Source: Candidatus Aminicenantes bacterium UBA647 (GTDB lineage: Bacteria > Acidobacteriota > Aminicenantia > UBA2199). Taken from it: a stretch of DNA of 64,000 nucleotides. Positions within the stretch are counted from its first letter, which is position 1. Each line of letters begins with the position of its first letter. The notes below the pieces were generated by a model. That model was not told the origin of the DNA. It saw only the letters and a program-made list of their open reading frames with translations, and searched no databases. Positions 16,445 to 25,641 of this stretch are shown here, in pieces. The stretch spans positions 1 through 64,000 of the forward strand of contig DBOL01000025.1 of the NCBI GenBank assembly GCA_002299555.1, read 5' to 3'. Position numbers and translations under genes: made by a program.

Positions 16445-18625
16445 ATGCTTAAGACCATTCATAAAATAGTTGTTTTTTCACTCCTGATTAATCTATTTGT
16501 AAACCTGTCTGCCCTGGATCAAAAGAAGATAGATGTAGTCAGGATAGACTCAAGTCCTAAAATGGACGGACTCCTCGATGATAAAGTGTGGGAGAAAGTT
16601 CCTGTTTCCACCAATTTCAGAATGATAATTCCCGAGACCGGGAAAGAACCTTCCGAAAGAACCGAACTTAGAATTGCATATACATACAGATCTCTTTACA
16701 TTGGTTTAAAATGTTATTCATCAGAACCGAAAAAAATTTCCGTTAATACGCTTAAATATGATCAGCATGGACGGTGGTCCAATGGAGATGATATTGTCAG
16801 AATCCTGATCGATCCATTTCTGGATATGAGAAATGCTTATGTTTTTATAGTCAACCCGAAAGGTGCAAGGACAGACGGCCTGGCGTCAGGTGAACATTTC
16901 AGTTCAAATTGGGATGGAATATGGGATGCAGCTACCTCGATGAACGGGGATAGCTGGAGTGCTGAAATAGAGATACCTTTCAAAACCCTTACTTTCAACT
17001 CCGAAATAAAAAAATGGGGTATTAATGTAGAAAGATATATTGCGCGAAAAATGGAGACCATAAGGCTGAGCGGTATAAGTAAGGACAGTTTTTTCTACAA
17101 CCCTTCAATTGCTGCAAAGGCCGGGGATTTCATCGGATTAAAACAGGGGCTGGGACTCACATTCAAACCATACATGATCCTATCCACTGTGAAAAACATC
17201 TCTGAAGGGACAGAGCGGAAATGGAAACTCGATGGAGGTTTTGATCTTTATAAGAATTTCACATCCAATCTGGTTGGAGTTTTTACATACAATACAGATT
17301 TTGCAGAAACTGAAGTTGATGAGAGGAGGATAAACCTCACAAGGTTCTCTCTTTACTATCCTGAAAAAAGGTCTTTTTTTCTTGAAGGATCAGATATTTT
17401 TTCATTCGGGAGCGGACTACATAGAACATTCGTACCATTCTTCTCAAGATCAATTGGAATATACGATTCCGAATATATTGTCCCTATCGATTATGGGATG
17501 AAAGTTTTCGGAAAAGTCGGAAAAACAAATCTGGCGCTGCTGAATGTTAAGACCAGGGACAGTGAGTGGATCCCCGGTAATAATTTTATCGCAGGAAGGG
17601 TGTACCAGAATATTTTTGCCCAGAGTAAAGCAGGGATGATTTTCACAAAAGGAGATCCGGACAGTATTGAAGATAATTCCATGCTTGGTTTTGATTTCAA
17701 TTTTTCTACTTCAAAATTTTTAAAGAATAAGAACCTAATGGCCGGTGGCTGGTGGGTATACAATTGGAACTCCATAAAAGAAGGCAAGCATTACGGATAT
17801 GGTTTTAAGATAGATTATCCTAATGATCTGTGGAATATGGCATTTACATATAATTTTTTCGGAGATTCTCTGGAACCCGGATTGTCATATCTTCCCAGAA
17901 ATGGAGTTCACAAGATCAGCCCTATGGTCCAATTCAAACCGAGGCCGGAAAGGGGATTTGTCGGAAAAATGGTCCGCCAATTTTACTTCGAATTTTTCGG
18001 TTCCATATATCTCGACCTGGAGGGCAAAGTGATCTCATCCAGGATCTTTACTGCACCGATAAACTTCAGAACAGAATCCGGAGATCATTTTGAGTTCAAT
18101 ATAATCCCGGAGAAAGAGGTTTTAGATGAACCTTTTGAACTTTCGGAAGATATAATTTTTCCTGTAGCTGAATACTCCCACACCCGATTCAGAGCTCAAT
18201 TCCATTCTGCTTCTCACAGGAAGGTCGATCTGGCTGTAAATTATACATTTGGAAGTTTCTACTCCGGAGATCTTTCGGAATTAAAGATCGGATCCTCTTA
18301 CAAGCATGGTGGAAATTTTAAGGCCGATGTTAGTGCTCTTTTTCTCAGAGGGGACTTCCCGGAAGGCAAATACAGTAAAAACCTTTTCAGATTAAGCGGT
18401 GATTTTTTCCTTAACCCAGACATGGGCATTATAGGATTACTCCAATTCGATGATGATTCAAATGAGATGGGAGTAAATCTCAGATTCAAATGGAGAATAT
18501 CCCCCGGAAACGTAGTCTATCTTGTATATAACAAGAATTGGGAAAGGATCTGGGACCCTGCAGCAAGATTTCAAATGATAAATGATCTGGGTATATTCAA
18601 ACTCCAATTCAGTATCAGGCCCTGA
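16445..18625 (+). CDS. CBM9-like domain plus DUF5916 outer-membrane barrel protein
   Basis: The 726-aa protein has a Sec signal peptide (about residues 1-25, IVVFSLLINLFVNLSA). A CBM9-like carbohydrate-binding beta-sandwich follows (about 28-215; DSSPKMDGLLDDKVWEK, LYIGLKCY, WSAEIEIPFKTL). The remaining roughly 500 residues are alternating beta strands of the DUF5916 type, containing YYPEKRSFFLEGSDIF. Such proteins are probably outer-membrane; their substrate is unknown. Translation could also begin at GTG 16430, but the signal peptide is cleaner from ATG 16445. It stands alone between divergent and convergent neighbours. Confidence 0.82.
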   Translation: MLKTIHKIVVFSLLINLFVNLSALDQKKIDVVRIDSSPKMDGLLDDKVWEKVPVSTNFRMIIPETGKEPSERTELRIAYTYRSLYIGLKCYSSEPKKISVNTLKYDQHGRWSNGDDIVRILIDPFLDMRNAYVFIVNPKGARTDGLASGEHFSSNWDGIWDAATSMNGDSWSAEIEIPFKTLTFNSEIKKWGINVERYIARKMETIRLSGISKDSFFYNPSIAAKAGDFIGLKQGLGLTFKPYMILSTVKNISEGTERKWKLDGGFDLYKNFTSNLVGVFTYNTDFAETEVDERRINLTRFSLYYPEKRSFFLEGSDIFSFGSGLHRTFVPFFSRSIGIYDSEYIVPIDYGMKVFGKVGKTNLALLNVKTRDSEWIPGNNFIAGRVYQNIFAQSKAGMIFTKGDPDSIEDNSMLGFDFNFSTSKFLKNKNLMAGGWWVYNWNSIKEGKHYGYGFKIDYPNDLWNMAFTYNFFGDSLEPGLSYLPRNGVHKISPMVQFKPRPERGFVGKMVRQFYFEFFGSIYLDLEGKVISSRIFTAPINFRTESGDHFEFNIIPEKEVLDEPFELSEDIIFPVAEYSHTRFRAQFHSASHRKVDLAVNYTFGSFYSGDLSELKIGSSYKHGGNFKADVSALFLRGDFPEGKYSKNLFRLSGDFFLNPDMGIIGLLQFDDDSNEMGVNLRFKWRISPGNVVYLVYNKNWERIWDPAARFQMINDLGIFKLQFSIRP

Positions 18626-18642
18626 AAAAGAATAAAAAAATC

Positions 18643-20016
18643 TTAATATTTATAATCTGTCAGGAAAATTCTCTCATTCGTTTTCCATGCTCCCCTGGTG
18701 AAATTAGGAAATGCCACCGGTTTCCCATTTGAAGCAACAGATATTTCAGATAAGTGGGAAATACTGCTCCAAAGCGCGGCATCATAAACATCCATGTCGG
18801 GGAGACGTCCTTTCTGCAAGGCATCGATCAGTCTGTGATCCTCGAGGTAATCCATCCCGCCATGGCCTGCCCCCGTCGCACTTTCACCCATCTCCTTCCA
18901 GAGCGGATGTTTATAGTCATGTAGATATCTGTCAAAATCCTCCCACTTGTCATCTGTCCAGCTCAAACCCTCAATATATATCCTGTCGGGATATCCTTCA
19001 AAAATTCCCTTCGTACCCTGGATCATATTTATTCTGCTATAAGGCCTGGGAAGATTGCAATCATGATACAAAGTTATAGTCTCACCATTATATGTTTTAA
19101 TCAGGCTTACATTTACATCACCAAGTTTGTACTTCATTTTTGCCTGTGGACTATCTTTCCCGAATTTTTTATTAGCAAATTCAGTAAGGCCCCGGGACTT
19201 TGAGCTCATGGATATCATATAGTCAAAATTATTCCCCCTGTTGATATCCATACACTCAGCAATAGGTCCAAGTCCATGGGTCGGGTAAAGGTTGCCGTCC
19301 CTTTTTTCAGAATGATCGATCCTCCACAATCCTTCTCCTTTATCACTGAACTTAATTGCTCTCAGATCATGAAGATATCCACCGGCACCATGGATCAATT
19401 CTCCGAACAACCCCTTTCTAACCATATTCAACACAACGAGCTCACTCCTGTCATAGCAACAATTTTCCAGCATTACACAATACTTCCCCTCTTTCTCTGC
19501 TGTTTCAACCAACTCCCAACATCCATCCAATGTTAAGGCTGCAGGGACTTCAATGGCCATATGCTTGCCGGATCTCATCGCAGCAACAGCAACAGGGACA
19601 TGCCATTTCCATGGAGTTGCAGTTATAACCAGATCCAGGTCATCTCTCTCACACATCCGCTTAAAATCAAATTTTCCTTTCGTATAACCTGCCGGCTTTT
19701 CAAATCCCGCTTCAACACACAATTCCTGTATCCGCTCTACCTTTTCAGGAACAATATCGCACACAGCCCTTATCTCCGCGCCTGGAATTCCAAGAAAATT
19801 CCTGCAATGTGCAGAGCCCATTCCCCCTACACCTACAAATCCGATCCTGACGTTTTCAATAGGCGGGTTTTTTTTTACTCCCGGTTGAGTTAAAAGATTT
19901 TTTCTCTTTTCAGCAAGCAGCGGGGACATTACAACACCGGCTCCCAAAATTGAACTTTTCTTTATGAACTCTCTCCTGTCCATTTTGCCTTGTCCATTCT
20001 TCTTCATATCATTCAT
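18643..20016 (-). CDS. Gfo/Idh/MocA oxidoreductase, GH109-like, with Tat-type signal
   Basis: The 457-aa protein begins with a Tat-type leader (RREF at residues 14-17, then SSILGAGVVMSPLLA), so export in folded form with NAD bound is expected. A Rossmann motif GFVGVGGMG lies at 59-67. The family stretch EVPAALTLDG, then ENCCY, NLYPTHGLGP and MDINRG agree with GH109, whose members hydrolyse alpha-N-acetylgalactosamine through an NAD-dependent redox mechanism. Other Gfo/Idh/MocA activities remain possible. The start at 20016 is chosen because GGAGG lies 7 bases upstream; the frame is open further upstream without a binding site. No other sugar-utilisation genes are adjacent. Confidence 0.85.
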   Translation of the reverse strand: MNDMKKNGQGKMDRREFIKKSSILGAGVVMSPLLAEKRKNLLTQPGVKKNPPIENVRIGFVGVGGMGSAHCRNFLGIPGAEIRAVCDIVPEKVERIQELCVEAGFEKPAGYTKGKFDFKRMCERDDLDLVITATPWKWHVPVAVAAMRSGKHMAIEVPAALTLDGCWELVETAEKEGKYCVMLENCCYDRSELVVLNMVRKGLFGELIHGAGGYLHDLRAIKFSDKGEGLWRIDHSEKRDGNLYPTHGLGPIAECMDINRGNNFDYMISMSSKSRGLTEFANKKFGKDSPQAKMKYKLGDVNVSLIKTYNGETITLYHDCNLPRPYSRINMIQGTKGIFEGYPDRIYIEGLSWTDDKWEDFDRYLHDYKHPLWKEMGESATGAGHGGMDYLEDHRLIDALQKGRLPDMDVYDAALWSSISHLSEISVASNGKPVAFPNFTRGAWKTNERIFLTDYKY

Positions 20017-20127
20017 TTTTAACCTCCGGAAAACCTGATCATTTTGAATATATGCAATCACAGATTTTTTATCAATAAAAATATATTTATTTCAAATTAT
20101 TCAGGAATTGCTGCATTACCCCTGACC

Positions 20128-20156
20128 TTGAATTGAATTGTGATTCGATATATAAT
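20128..20156 (+). promoter_or_regulatory. Sigma70-type promoter of the tRNA-Arg gene
   Basis: TTGAAT at 20128-20133 and TATAAT at 20151-20156 are spaced by 17 bases. Transcription would begin near 20163, a few bases before the mature tRNA 5' end at 20169. The spacing and perfect -10 make this a confident stable-RNA promoter. Confidence 0.65.
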
Positions 20157-20168
20157 GAAAGTAATAAT

Positions 20169-20241
20169 GCGCCTGTAGCTCAATGGATAGAGTGCTCGAC
20201 TACGAATCGATAGGTTGGGGGTTCAAGTCCCTCCAGGCGTA
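20169..20241 (+). tRNA. tRNA-Arg (anticodon ACG)
   Basis: The 73-base cloverleaf has acceptor arms GCGCCTG/CAGGCGT (G1-U72 wobble), D stem GCTC/GAGT and anticodon ACG at 20202-20204 in loop CTACGAA. The T arm is GGGGG-TTCAAGT-CCCTC. The anticodon stem has one mismatch at its outer pair (27-43, C-U). The discriminator is A and no CCA is encoded. ACG, edited to ICG, reads CGU/CGC/CGA. A T-run and the 20261 gene follow within 20 bases. Confidence 0.95.
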
Positions 20242-20260
20242 TTTTTTTTAAGGAGTCTCA

Positions 20261-20854
20261 ATGCCAGATTCAGAAAACAAGAAAGACCTTCCGTTCATTA
20301 CTGCCGGTGAAGATATTGATGTCAATGAGATCATGGAGTATATCGAAAAACGGATCGAGGAAAAAAAGAATTCCGGAGTATTGAAACAAAAAGAGATCGA
20401 TGAGATCGAGGATATGGAGCTTCAGCCGCTCCCTGATTTCCTGGAGATTCCCAACGTTTATGAACAACACCTCTTCAATGAAGAAATAGTAAAAAATTAT
20501 GACCCCCCATCCATAGAACTGGAGTCAGATGGAGGAAGCGGAGCGAAAGGACTGATGAAAAAGGTTTTCAGGATCATAAGGAAACCGCTCATGCCATTCA
20601 TCAGAAGTATGGTCAGGCCGATCAACAATGAACTCAAGGCCCAGATCAACATAGACAGGAAATACATTCACCAGTTCGCAGCCGGGATCGAGTATATAAA
20701 ACTGCTTCATAACACATCAAACAACCTGATAGTAGAACTTTCAAAACTGAAAATTGAAGAGGAACTCCTTAAAACCAAGATCAAGGTTTTAGAGGATAAG
20801 ATGGAATTTCTTGAGAACAGGGAAAGAGCGATCGAGAAGAAATTGTATCAATAA
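20261..20854 (+). CDS. Hypothetical acidic/coiled-coil protein upstream of a glycosyltransferase
   Basis: The 197-aa product has an acidic N-terminal half with no recognisable fold. A basic patch (about residues 95-120, KKVFRIIRKPLMPFIRSM) follows, then a C-terminal coiled coil (about 145-197, heptads such as LKTKIKVLEDKMEFLENRE). Proteins of this shape often accompany glycosyltransferases in surface-polysaccharide loci. Its stop overlaps the next start in TAATG, so the two are translationally coupled. An AAGGAG is placed 8 bases before the ATG. Function unknown; it may help recruit the transferase. Confidence 0.7.
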   Translation: MPDSENKKDLPFITAGEDIDVNEIMEYIEKRIEEKKNSGVLKQKEIDEIEDMELQPLPDFLEIPNVYEQHLFNEEIVKNYDPPSIELESDGGSGAKGLMKKVFRIIRKPLMPFIRSMVRPINNELKAQINIDRKYIHQFAAGIEYIKLLHNTSNNLIVELSKLKIEEELLKTKIKVLEDKMEFLENRERAIEKKLYQ

Positions 20855-21927
20855 TGGCGATCCATCAGTTTCTCACTTCATATTCTTACGGGGATGCGAT
20901 CGGTAATGAAGCACTTGAGATCAGGAATTATTTAAGAGAAAAAGGATATGAATCTGAAATATTTGTCCTCTTCTATCACCCGAAATATTCTGATCAGGTA
21001 ATAAATTATCTTGAATATGATAAATACTCATCTGAAGAGAATATTGTTATTTATCACTTTTCGATCGGATCGAAAATAACAAAGAAATTTTTAAGAGTTC
21101 CTGACAAGAAGGTCATAATCTACCACAATATAACTCCACATCATTTTTTCCTGGACTACCACAGGATCCTGGCGAAGGATTGCTACAAGGGGAGAGTAGA
21201 GCTAAAGAGCCTGAGTGATAAAGTAGACCTTGCGCTCGGCGACTCGGAATATAATGAGTCTGAACTAAAAGAGGTCGGGTTTAAAAAGACCGGAGTACTT
21301 CCTCTGGTAATGAACTTTGACAAATTTGATGCTCCGGCAATTCCGGTTTTTAATGATATGTTCAATGATGGCAAGACCAACATTCTGTATGTAGGGAGAA
21401 TTATCCCCAACAAAAAGATCGAGAATGTGATCAGAGTTTTTCACCTATACAACAAATATTTCAATAAAAATTCAAGGCTCTTCGTCGTCGGGGAGAACAG
21501 GGGATTTGAAAGATATTATTCAGCTTTACTTAATATGGTGGAAAAATTTAAAGTAAAGAACATCCATTTCACAGGACATATTCCGGAAGATGAGCTAATA
21601 TCATATTTTAAATTGGCTGACATCTATCTCCACATGAGCGAACATGAAGGATTTTGTGCACCGGTTCCCGAAGGGTTTTTCCTCAATATACCGGTCATCG
21701 CATATAATGAGGGCGCTGTAAAAGAGACAATGAACAAAGGAGGTATTCTTCTGAATAAAAAAGAATTCCTCAAGACTGCAGCTCTCATTGATAAGATCGT
21801 TTCTGACAAGGAGCTAAAGGAAAAGATCCTTAAGACTCAGAAAGAATCATTAAAAAAATATTTTAAGGACAGAACAGGAAAAATACTGCTCGATCATCTT
21901 AAGAGTGTCGGCCTTACCGGTTCCTGA
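20854..21927 (+). CDS. Glycosyltransferase family 4
   Basis: The 357-aa GT-B fold enzyme has an N-terminal acceptor-side domain and a C-terminal Rossmann domain. The latter contains NILYVGRIIPNKKIENVI (about residues 176-193) and the nucleotide-sugar motif EHEGFCAPVPEGF, the EX7E signature of GT4. No membrane segment or signal is evident, so it acts on the cytoplasmic side of cell-envelope glycan assembly. It is coupled to the coiled-coil gene at 20261. Donor sugar and acceptor cannot be inferred. Convergent with the SGNH-like gene, which begins at the next base. Confidence 0.9.
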   Translation: MAIHQFLTSYSYGDAIGNEALEIRNYLREKGYESEIFVLFYHPKYSDQVINYLEYDKYSSEENIVIYHFSIGSKITKKFLRVPDKKVIIYHNITPHHFFLDYHRILAKDCYKGRVELKSLSDKVDLALGDSEYNESELKEVGFKKTGVLPLVMNFDKFDAPAIPVFNDMFNDGKTNILYVGRIIPNKKIENVIRVFHLYNKYFNKNSRLFVVGENRGFERYYSALLNMVEKFKVKNIHFTGHIPEDELISYFKLADIYLHMSEHEGFCAPVPEGFFLNIPVIAYNEGAVKETMNKGGILLNKKEFLKTAALIDKIVSDKELKEKILKTQKESLKKYFKDRTGKILLDHLKSVGLTGS

Positions 21928-22977
21928 TCATTTATCTTCTTCAGGTATCCCCTTTTCAGCCCCCGCTTTATTTGAGATTGTTTTTTTTATATCACGGGAA
22001 AGAATTTCGTTAAGAGGTATGGAGCCGTAATAAGAGAGATGAGAATTATTATGTCCGTATCTTCCATTCTTATAGAAACGGCGGTTATGGAGATCAAATT
22101 TATCGGGATGGTTATAATTCAGGAACCGGAATTTTTTCCTCCCATTGATAAGACTTTGCATATCCTTTTCAAACCGGTCTTTTTCCGATGTAGATTCATA
22201 AGTTCCGATATAATCCGGAATCCCGACAAGAAAAACAATAACACCGTCAGTTTCAAGCTCATCAAAGAGTTTTTTCAGATATTTCCCCTCTCCGTTATCT
22301 GAATCCAGATATGGAAATTTTTCCCAGGTGGCCGGTCTGTTATCCGGATTAAGTTCAAGCGTTGTTTTATTGCCGGTAAAATTACTTATTCCTGCAGCAT
22401 TTGTAGAATTTTTATCCGGCCTGTCCATATCAAGGGAATACTTATACAATACATCTTCAACAGTTTTGTCCAGTTTCTTTTTCCATCTTAAGAGGAGAGA
22501 TATTTCTTTTAAAAATCCCGCATCCTTTTCCGGCCTTTTTGAAAGATCGATCTTTTTTATCTTTCTTTTTTTTCTGGATGCAGATATCAGAAGAAACTTT
22601 GAAGTTTTCAAAGTGAACATAAAATAATCAACTCCGTAAATAAGATATTCCGGCTTTCCGAATTGTTTTTTGAACAGTTTGTACAACAGGTAGAAATAGT
22701 GCGGATATCTGTCGTTTTTGGCTGAAGTATACGCTTTTAGCCCAAGATGATTAAAAAGATAGAGGGGATGTATTGCGGCAATGGTTCTCGACGAACCGAA
22801 TATGAGGGTGTCATAAAAATCTTTTTTTATAACTTCCCTCTTCCCGAATACACTCTTTTTTATTTTTACATTTGAATAAAAGGAAAAACTTGCCTCGCGG
22901 AACAGCATAACTCCTCCCCTGTCAAAGAGGAAAAAAAATACAGCTAGGAGAAAGATCAGAAAAAGTTTTCTTTTCAT
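21928..22977 (-). CDS. SGNH/AlgJ-like (DUF1574-type) membrane-anchored protein
   Basis: The 349-aa protein has an N-terminal signal-anchor helix (about residues 3-20). The periplasmic part resembles an SGNH hydrolase/AlgJ fold, with IFGSSRTIAAIHP (about 64-76) as block I and SHLSYYGS near the C-terminus as the catalytic His block. It starts 6 bases after the MBOAT stop. MBOAT plus AlgJ/DUF1574-like partners typically carry out O-acylation of an exported glycan, the MBOAT moving the acyl group across the membrane. Specific target unknown. Low-similarity domain; the assignment leans partly on context. Confidence 0.65.
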   Translation of the reverse strand: MKRKLFLIFLLAVFFFLFDRGGVMLFREASFSFYSNVKIKKSVFGKREVIKKDFYDTLIFGSSRTIAAIHPLYLFNHLGLKAYTSAKNDRYPHYFYLLYKLFKKQFGKPEYLIYGVDYFMFTLKTSKFLLISASRKKRKIKKIDLSKRPEKDAGFLKEISLLLRWKKKLDKTVEDVLYKYSLDMDRPDKNSTNAAGISNFTGNKTTLELNPDNRPATWEKFPYLDSDNGEGKYLKKLFDELETDGVIVFLVGIPDYIGTYESTSEKDRFEKDMQSLINGRKKFRFLNYNHPDKFDLHNRRFYKNGRYGHNNSHLSYYGSIPLNEILSRDIKKTISNKAGAEKGIPEEDK

Positions 22978-22983
22978 AACAGA

Positions 22984-24423
22984 TCAGAAATTAAAATATA
23001 TGAACTCATTGGTGCTGTCTACAGCAAAAATGATTATAAATACGATTGCGAAGGCATATCCCGCCATTTTTAATTCGGTTGGAATATTTACGATCCATCT
23101 GAACCGATTTATATTCTTGTTAATATAATCGAGTAACAAAAATAATATTAAAAACCCGAGTGAAAATAAAAGATTAGGAATTCCGGTCTTGGGAAGAGTG
23201 AATCCTATATTTTTTATGTATTCCACAGCGCTTTCAAATGTCCCTGCCCTGAAAAATATCCATGCGAAAGAGACAAAGTGAAAAGTTATAAATATCTGAA
23301 TAAAACTTCTCAGGCCGGATCCCTTTTTCATACCCGCCCTCTTCCATAATTTCTTCCTGGATCTTTCTGTTATATGGCCGAATACCAGATACAACCCGTG
23401 CAATGTCCCCCAGACCACAAATGTCCAGGACGCTCCATGCCACAACCCGCCAAGGAACATCGTCACAAAAATGGCCGTCACATATCCGATACTTGTAATA
23501 TTAACTCCTGCAAATTTATCCTTTTTAAAAAGTCTCATTACCGGATATGCAACAGGGAGAAATATATAATCCCTCAACCATGTTGACAATGAGATATGCC
23601 ACCTGTTCCAGAAGTCTTTCAGGTTTCTGCTGAAGTATGGGAAATTAAAATTTTCTATGGACCTGAACCCGAATATTTTCGAGATCCCGATAGCGATATC
23701 CGTATAACCCGAAAAATCGCAATATATCTGAAAGGAGAAGAAATAAACTCCAAGCAGTAAATGGATCCCTGAATAATCTGTCGGATTATTGTAAATCTGG
23801 TCCACAAATTCGCCCATTCTGTCTGCAATAACGATCTTCTTGAAAAGTCCCCACAGGACAAGCCTTAATCCCCCCACAAATTTATCCCAATCGAATGAAA
23901 ATTTTTTTTTTATCTGAGGAATAATATTCCCGGCTCTGTCGATCGGGCCGGCAAGTAATTGAGGGAAAAAAGATACATAGAGGGCAAAGTGACCGATATG
24001 TTTTTCCGGCACTATCTTTCCTCCGTAAACATCAACTATATAACTGATCAGCCTGAACGAATAGAATGATATTCCCACAGGGAATAAAAGATTCAGGGGG
24101 TCGATACCTCCTTTGGAGAAGAGATGGCTGAATGTTGTCAGGAACAGATCCAGATATTTAAAAGTAAAGAGAAGGCCCAGCGGTACAAGGATTCCTGCAA
24201 AGAGGACCATCCCCTTTTTCCCCGATCTGTTTATACCTAAACCGGCAATATAAACCACAATTGTAGGAAAAATAAGAAACAGAAGATATTCAGGTTTTAT
24301 ACTACCGTAAAAATAGTATCCGGCCCCCAGAAGGACCATCCATCTGAACCTGTCCGGAGTGATCAGGTAAATTGCAAAAACAGTAATTACAAAATATAAG
24401 AAATTGAAAGATATAAACTGCAT
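22984..24423 (-). CDS. MBOAT family O-acyltransferase (AlgI/DltB-like)
   Basis: The 479-aa polytopic membrane protein has roughly ten hydrophobic segments. MBOAT landmarks are FFPQLLAGPIDR, the FWNRWHISLSTWLRDYIF block and the conserved histidine in LGGLWHGASWTFVVWG. These enzymes transfer acyl groups, commonly acetyl, to secreted polysaccharides such as alginate or to teichoic acid D-alanyl carriers. The SGNH-like partner follows 6 bases downstream. GGAGGG precedes the ATG. Confidence 0.92.
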   Translation of the reverse strand: MQFISFNFLYFVITVFAIYLITPDRFRWMVLLGAGYYFYGSIKPEYLLFLIFPTIVVYIAGLGINRSGKKGMVLFAGILVPLGLLFTFKYLDLFLTTFSHLFSKGGIDPLNLLFPVGISFYSFRLISYIVDVYGGKIVPEKHIGHFALYVSFFPQLLAGPIDRAGNIIPQIKKKFSFDWDKFVGGLRLVLWGLFKKIVIADRMGEFVDQIYNNPTDYSGIHLLLGVYFFSFQIYCDFSGYTDIAIGISKIFGFRSIENFNFPYFSRNLKDFWNRWHISLSTWLRDYIFLPVAYPVMRLFKKDKFAGVNITSIGYVTAIFVTMFLGGLWHGASWTFVVWGTLHGLYLVFGHITERSRKKLWKRAGMKKGSGLRSFIQIFITFHFVSFAWIFFRAGTFESAVEYIKNIGFTLPKTGIPNLLFSLGFLILFLLLDYINKNINRFRWIVNIPTELKMAGYAFAIVFIIIFAVDSTNEFIYFNF

Positions 24424-24545
24424 CCGCTTTTCCCTCCAACCGGAGAATGGTCAAAACTGACATTCAGGCCGGTTTTTATCAATTCTACATTTACATGTCC
24501 GGAGTGTCAAATTCATTCACTTCTATTTTATATTGAAGAATAGTC

Positions 24546-24574
24546 TTGAAAGCATCGGATATTTTTAATAAAAT
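24546..24574 (+). promoter_or_regulatory. Probable promoter of lpxD
   Basis: TTGAAA at 24546-24551 and TAAAAT at 24569-24574 are spaced by 17 bases. Predicted transcription starts near 24581, giving a very short leader before the ATG at 24595. Confidence 0.45.
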
Positions 24575-24594
24575 TTCCTATGAACGGAGGAAAC

Positions 24595-25632
24595 ATGGAA
24601 ATAAAATTATCCGAACTAGAAAAATATCTTGAAATTGAGATCCCTGCAGGAAGTGAGAATATTAAAATCAGCGGAGTTGCTCCTGTTGACACTGCAGGAA
24701 AAACTGACATCACTTTTATAACTGGTGAAAAATTTCTGAAGAAACTGGAAAATTCGAATGCAGCCGCGGTACTGATACCAAAAGGATTTGTCCCCCCCGA
24801 CAATATAATCCCTTTATATGTTGACGATCCTTTTTATTCTTACATAAAAGTACTCGAATATTTCAGTCCCAGGAGATCAGCAGATATAGCCTCAGGTATG
24901 AGCCCACTTTCATTTATAGATGAAAGTGCAGAATTGGGTAAAGATGTCTCCATCGCACCTTTTGTTTTTATAGGAGAGGGAGTGATAATCGGAGATAACA
25001 CAACCATCGGGGCAGGAACTGCAGTTCTTAAGGGTTCCAGTATCGGGTCCGGATGCCTTATATATCCGAATGTATCAATAATAGACAGAACCTCAATAGG
25101 AAACAATGTGATAATTCATGCCGGTGTAGTGATCGGTTCGGACGGATTCGGTTTCTATCCCTATAAAAATACCATCGTTAAGGTACCGCAGATCGGCAGA
25201 GTTGAGATCGGTGATAATGTTGAGCTCCAGGCAAACACCTGTATCGACAGAGCAGTTATGGGAGTGACAATGATCGAAGCAGGTGTAAAACTGGACAACC
25301 TGGTTCATGTGGGACATAATGTCCGGATCGGCACGAATACCGTATTGGCAGGCCAGGTTGGGATCGCAGGCTCGGTCATGATAGGCAAAGGTGTGCAGGC
25401 GGGTGGCCAGGCAGGATTCGCAGAACATATTAAAGTGGGAGACAGGGCAGGAATTGCGGGTCAGGCAGGTGTGACAAAAGATGTCCCCCCGGGAATTATA
25501 GTATCCGGATATCCGGCAAAAGAACATATGAAAGCAATCAAAGAAGAGATACATATTCGCAATCTTCCCGATCTGAAAATGAGAGTAAAAGAACTCGAAA
25601 AGCGGATCAATGAGTTAGAAAATAAAGAATAG
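24595..25632 (+). CDS. lpxD: UDP-3-O-acylglucosamine N-acyltransferase
   Basis: LpxD adds the second acyl chain to UDP-3-O-acyl-GlcN in lipid A synthesis; it follows LpxC in the pathway. The 345-aa product has an N-terminal uridine-binding domain (about 1-95). A left-handed beta helix follows (hexapeptide repeats such as IGDNTTIGAGTAV, about 100-315), with the catalytic histidine region LDNLVHVGHNVRIG. A short C-terminal helix closes it. The ATG at 24595 is preferred over 24580 because CGGAGG lies between the two and is well placed for the later one. No other lpx genes are adjacent; an LpxC is encoded at 13758-15080. Confidence 0.94.
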   Translation: MEIKLSELEKYLEIEIPAGSENIKISGVAPVDTAGKTDITFITGEKFLKKLENSNAAAVLIPKGFVPPDNIIPLYVDDPFYSYIKVLEYFSPRRSADIASGMSPLSFIDESAELGKDVSIAPFVFIGEGVIIGDNTTIGAGTAVLKGSSIGSGCLIYPNVSIIDRTSIGNNVIIHAGVVIGSDGFGFYPYKNTIVKVPQIGRVEIGDNVELQANTCIDRAVMGVTMIEAGVKLDNLVHVGHNVRIGTNTVLAGQVGIAGSVMIGKGVQAGGQAGFAEHIKVGDRAGIAGQAGVTKDVPPGIIVSGYPAKEHMKAIKEEIHIRNLPDLKMRVKELEKRINELENKE

Positions 25633-25641
25633 GAAACCTCA

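Noticed and set aside
25093..25554. 153-codon minus-strand open frame
   Set aside because: Antisense to the hexapeptide repeats of lpxD; repetitive coding on one strand often leaves the opposite strand open.
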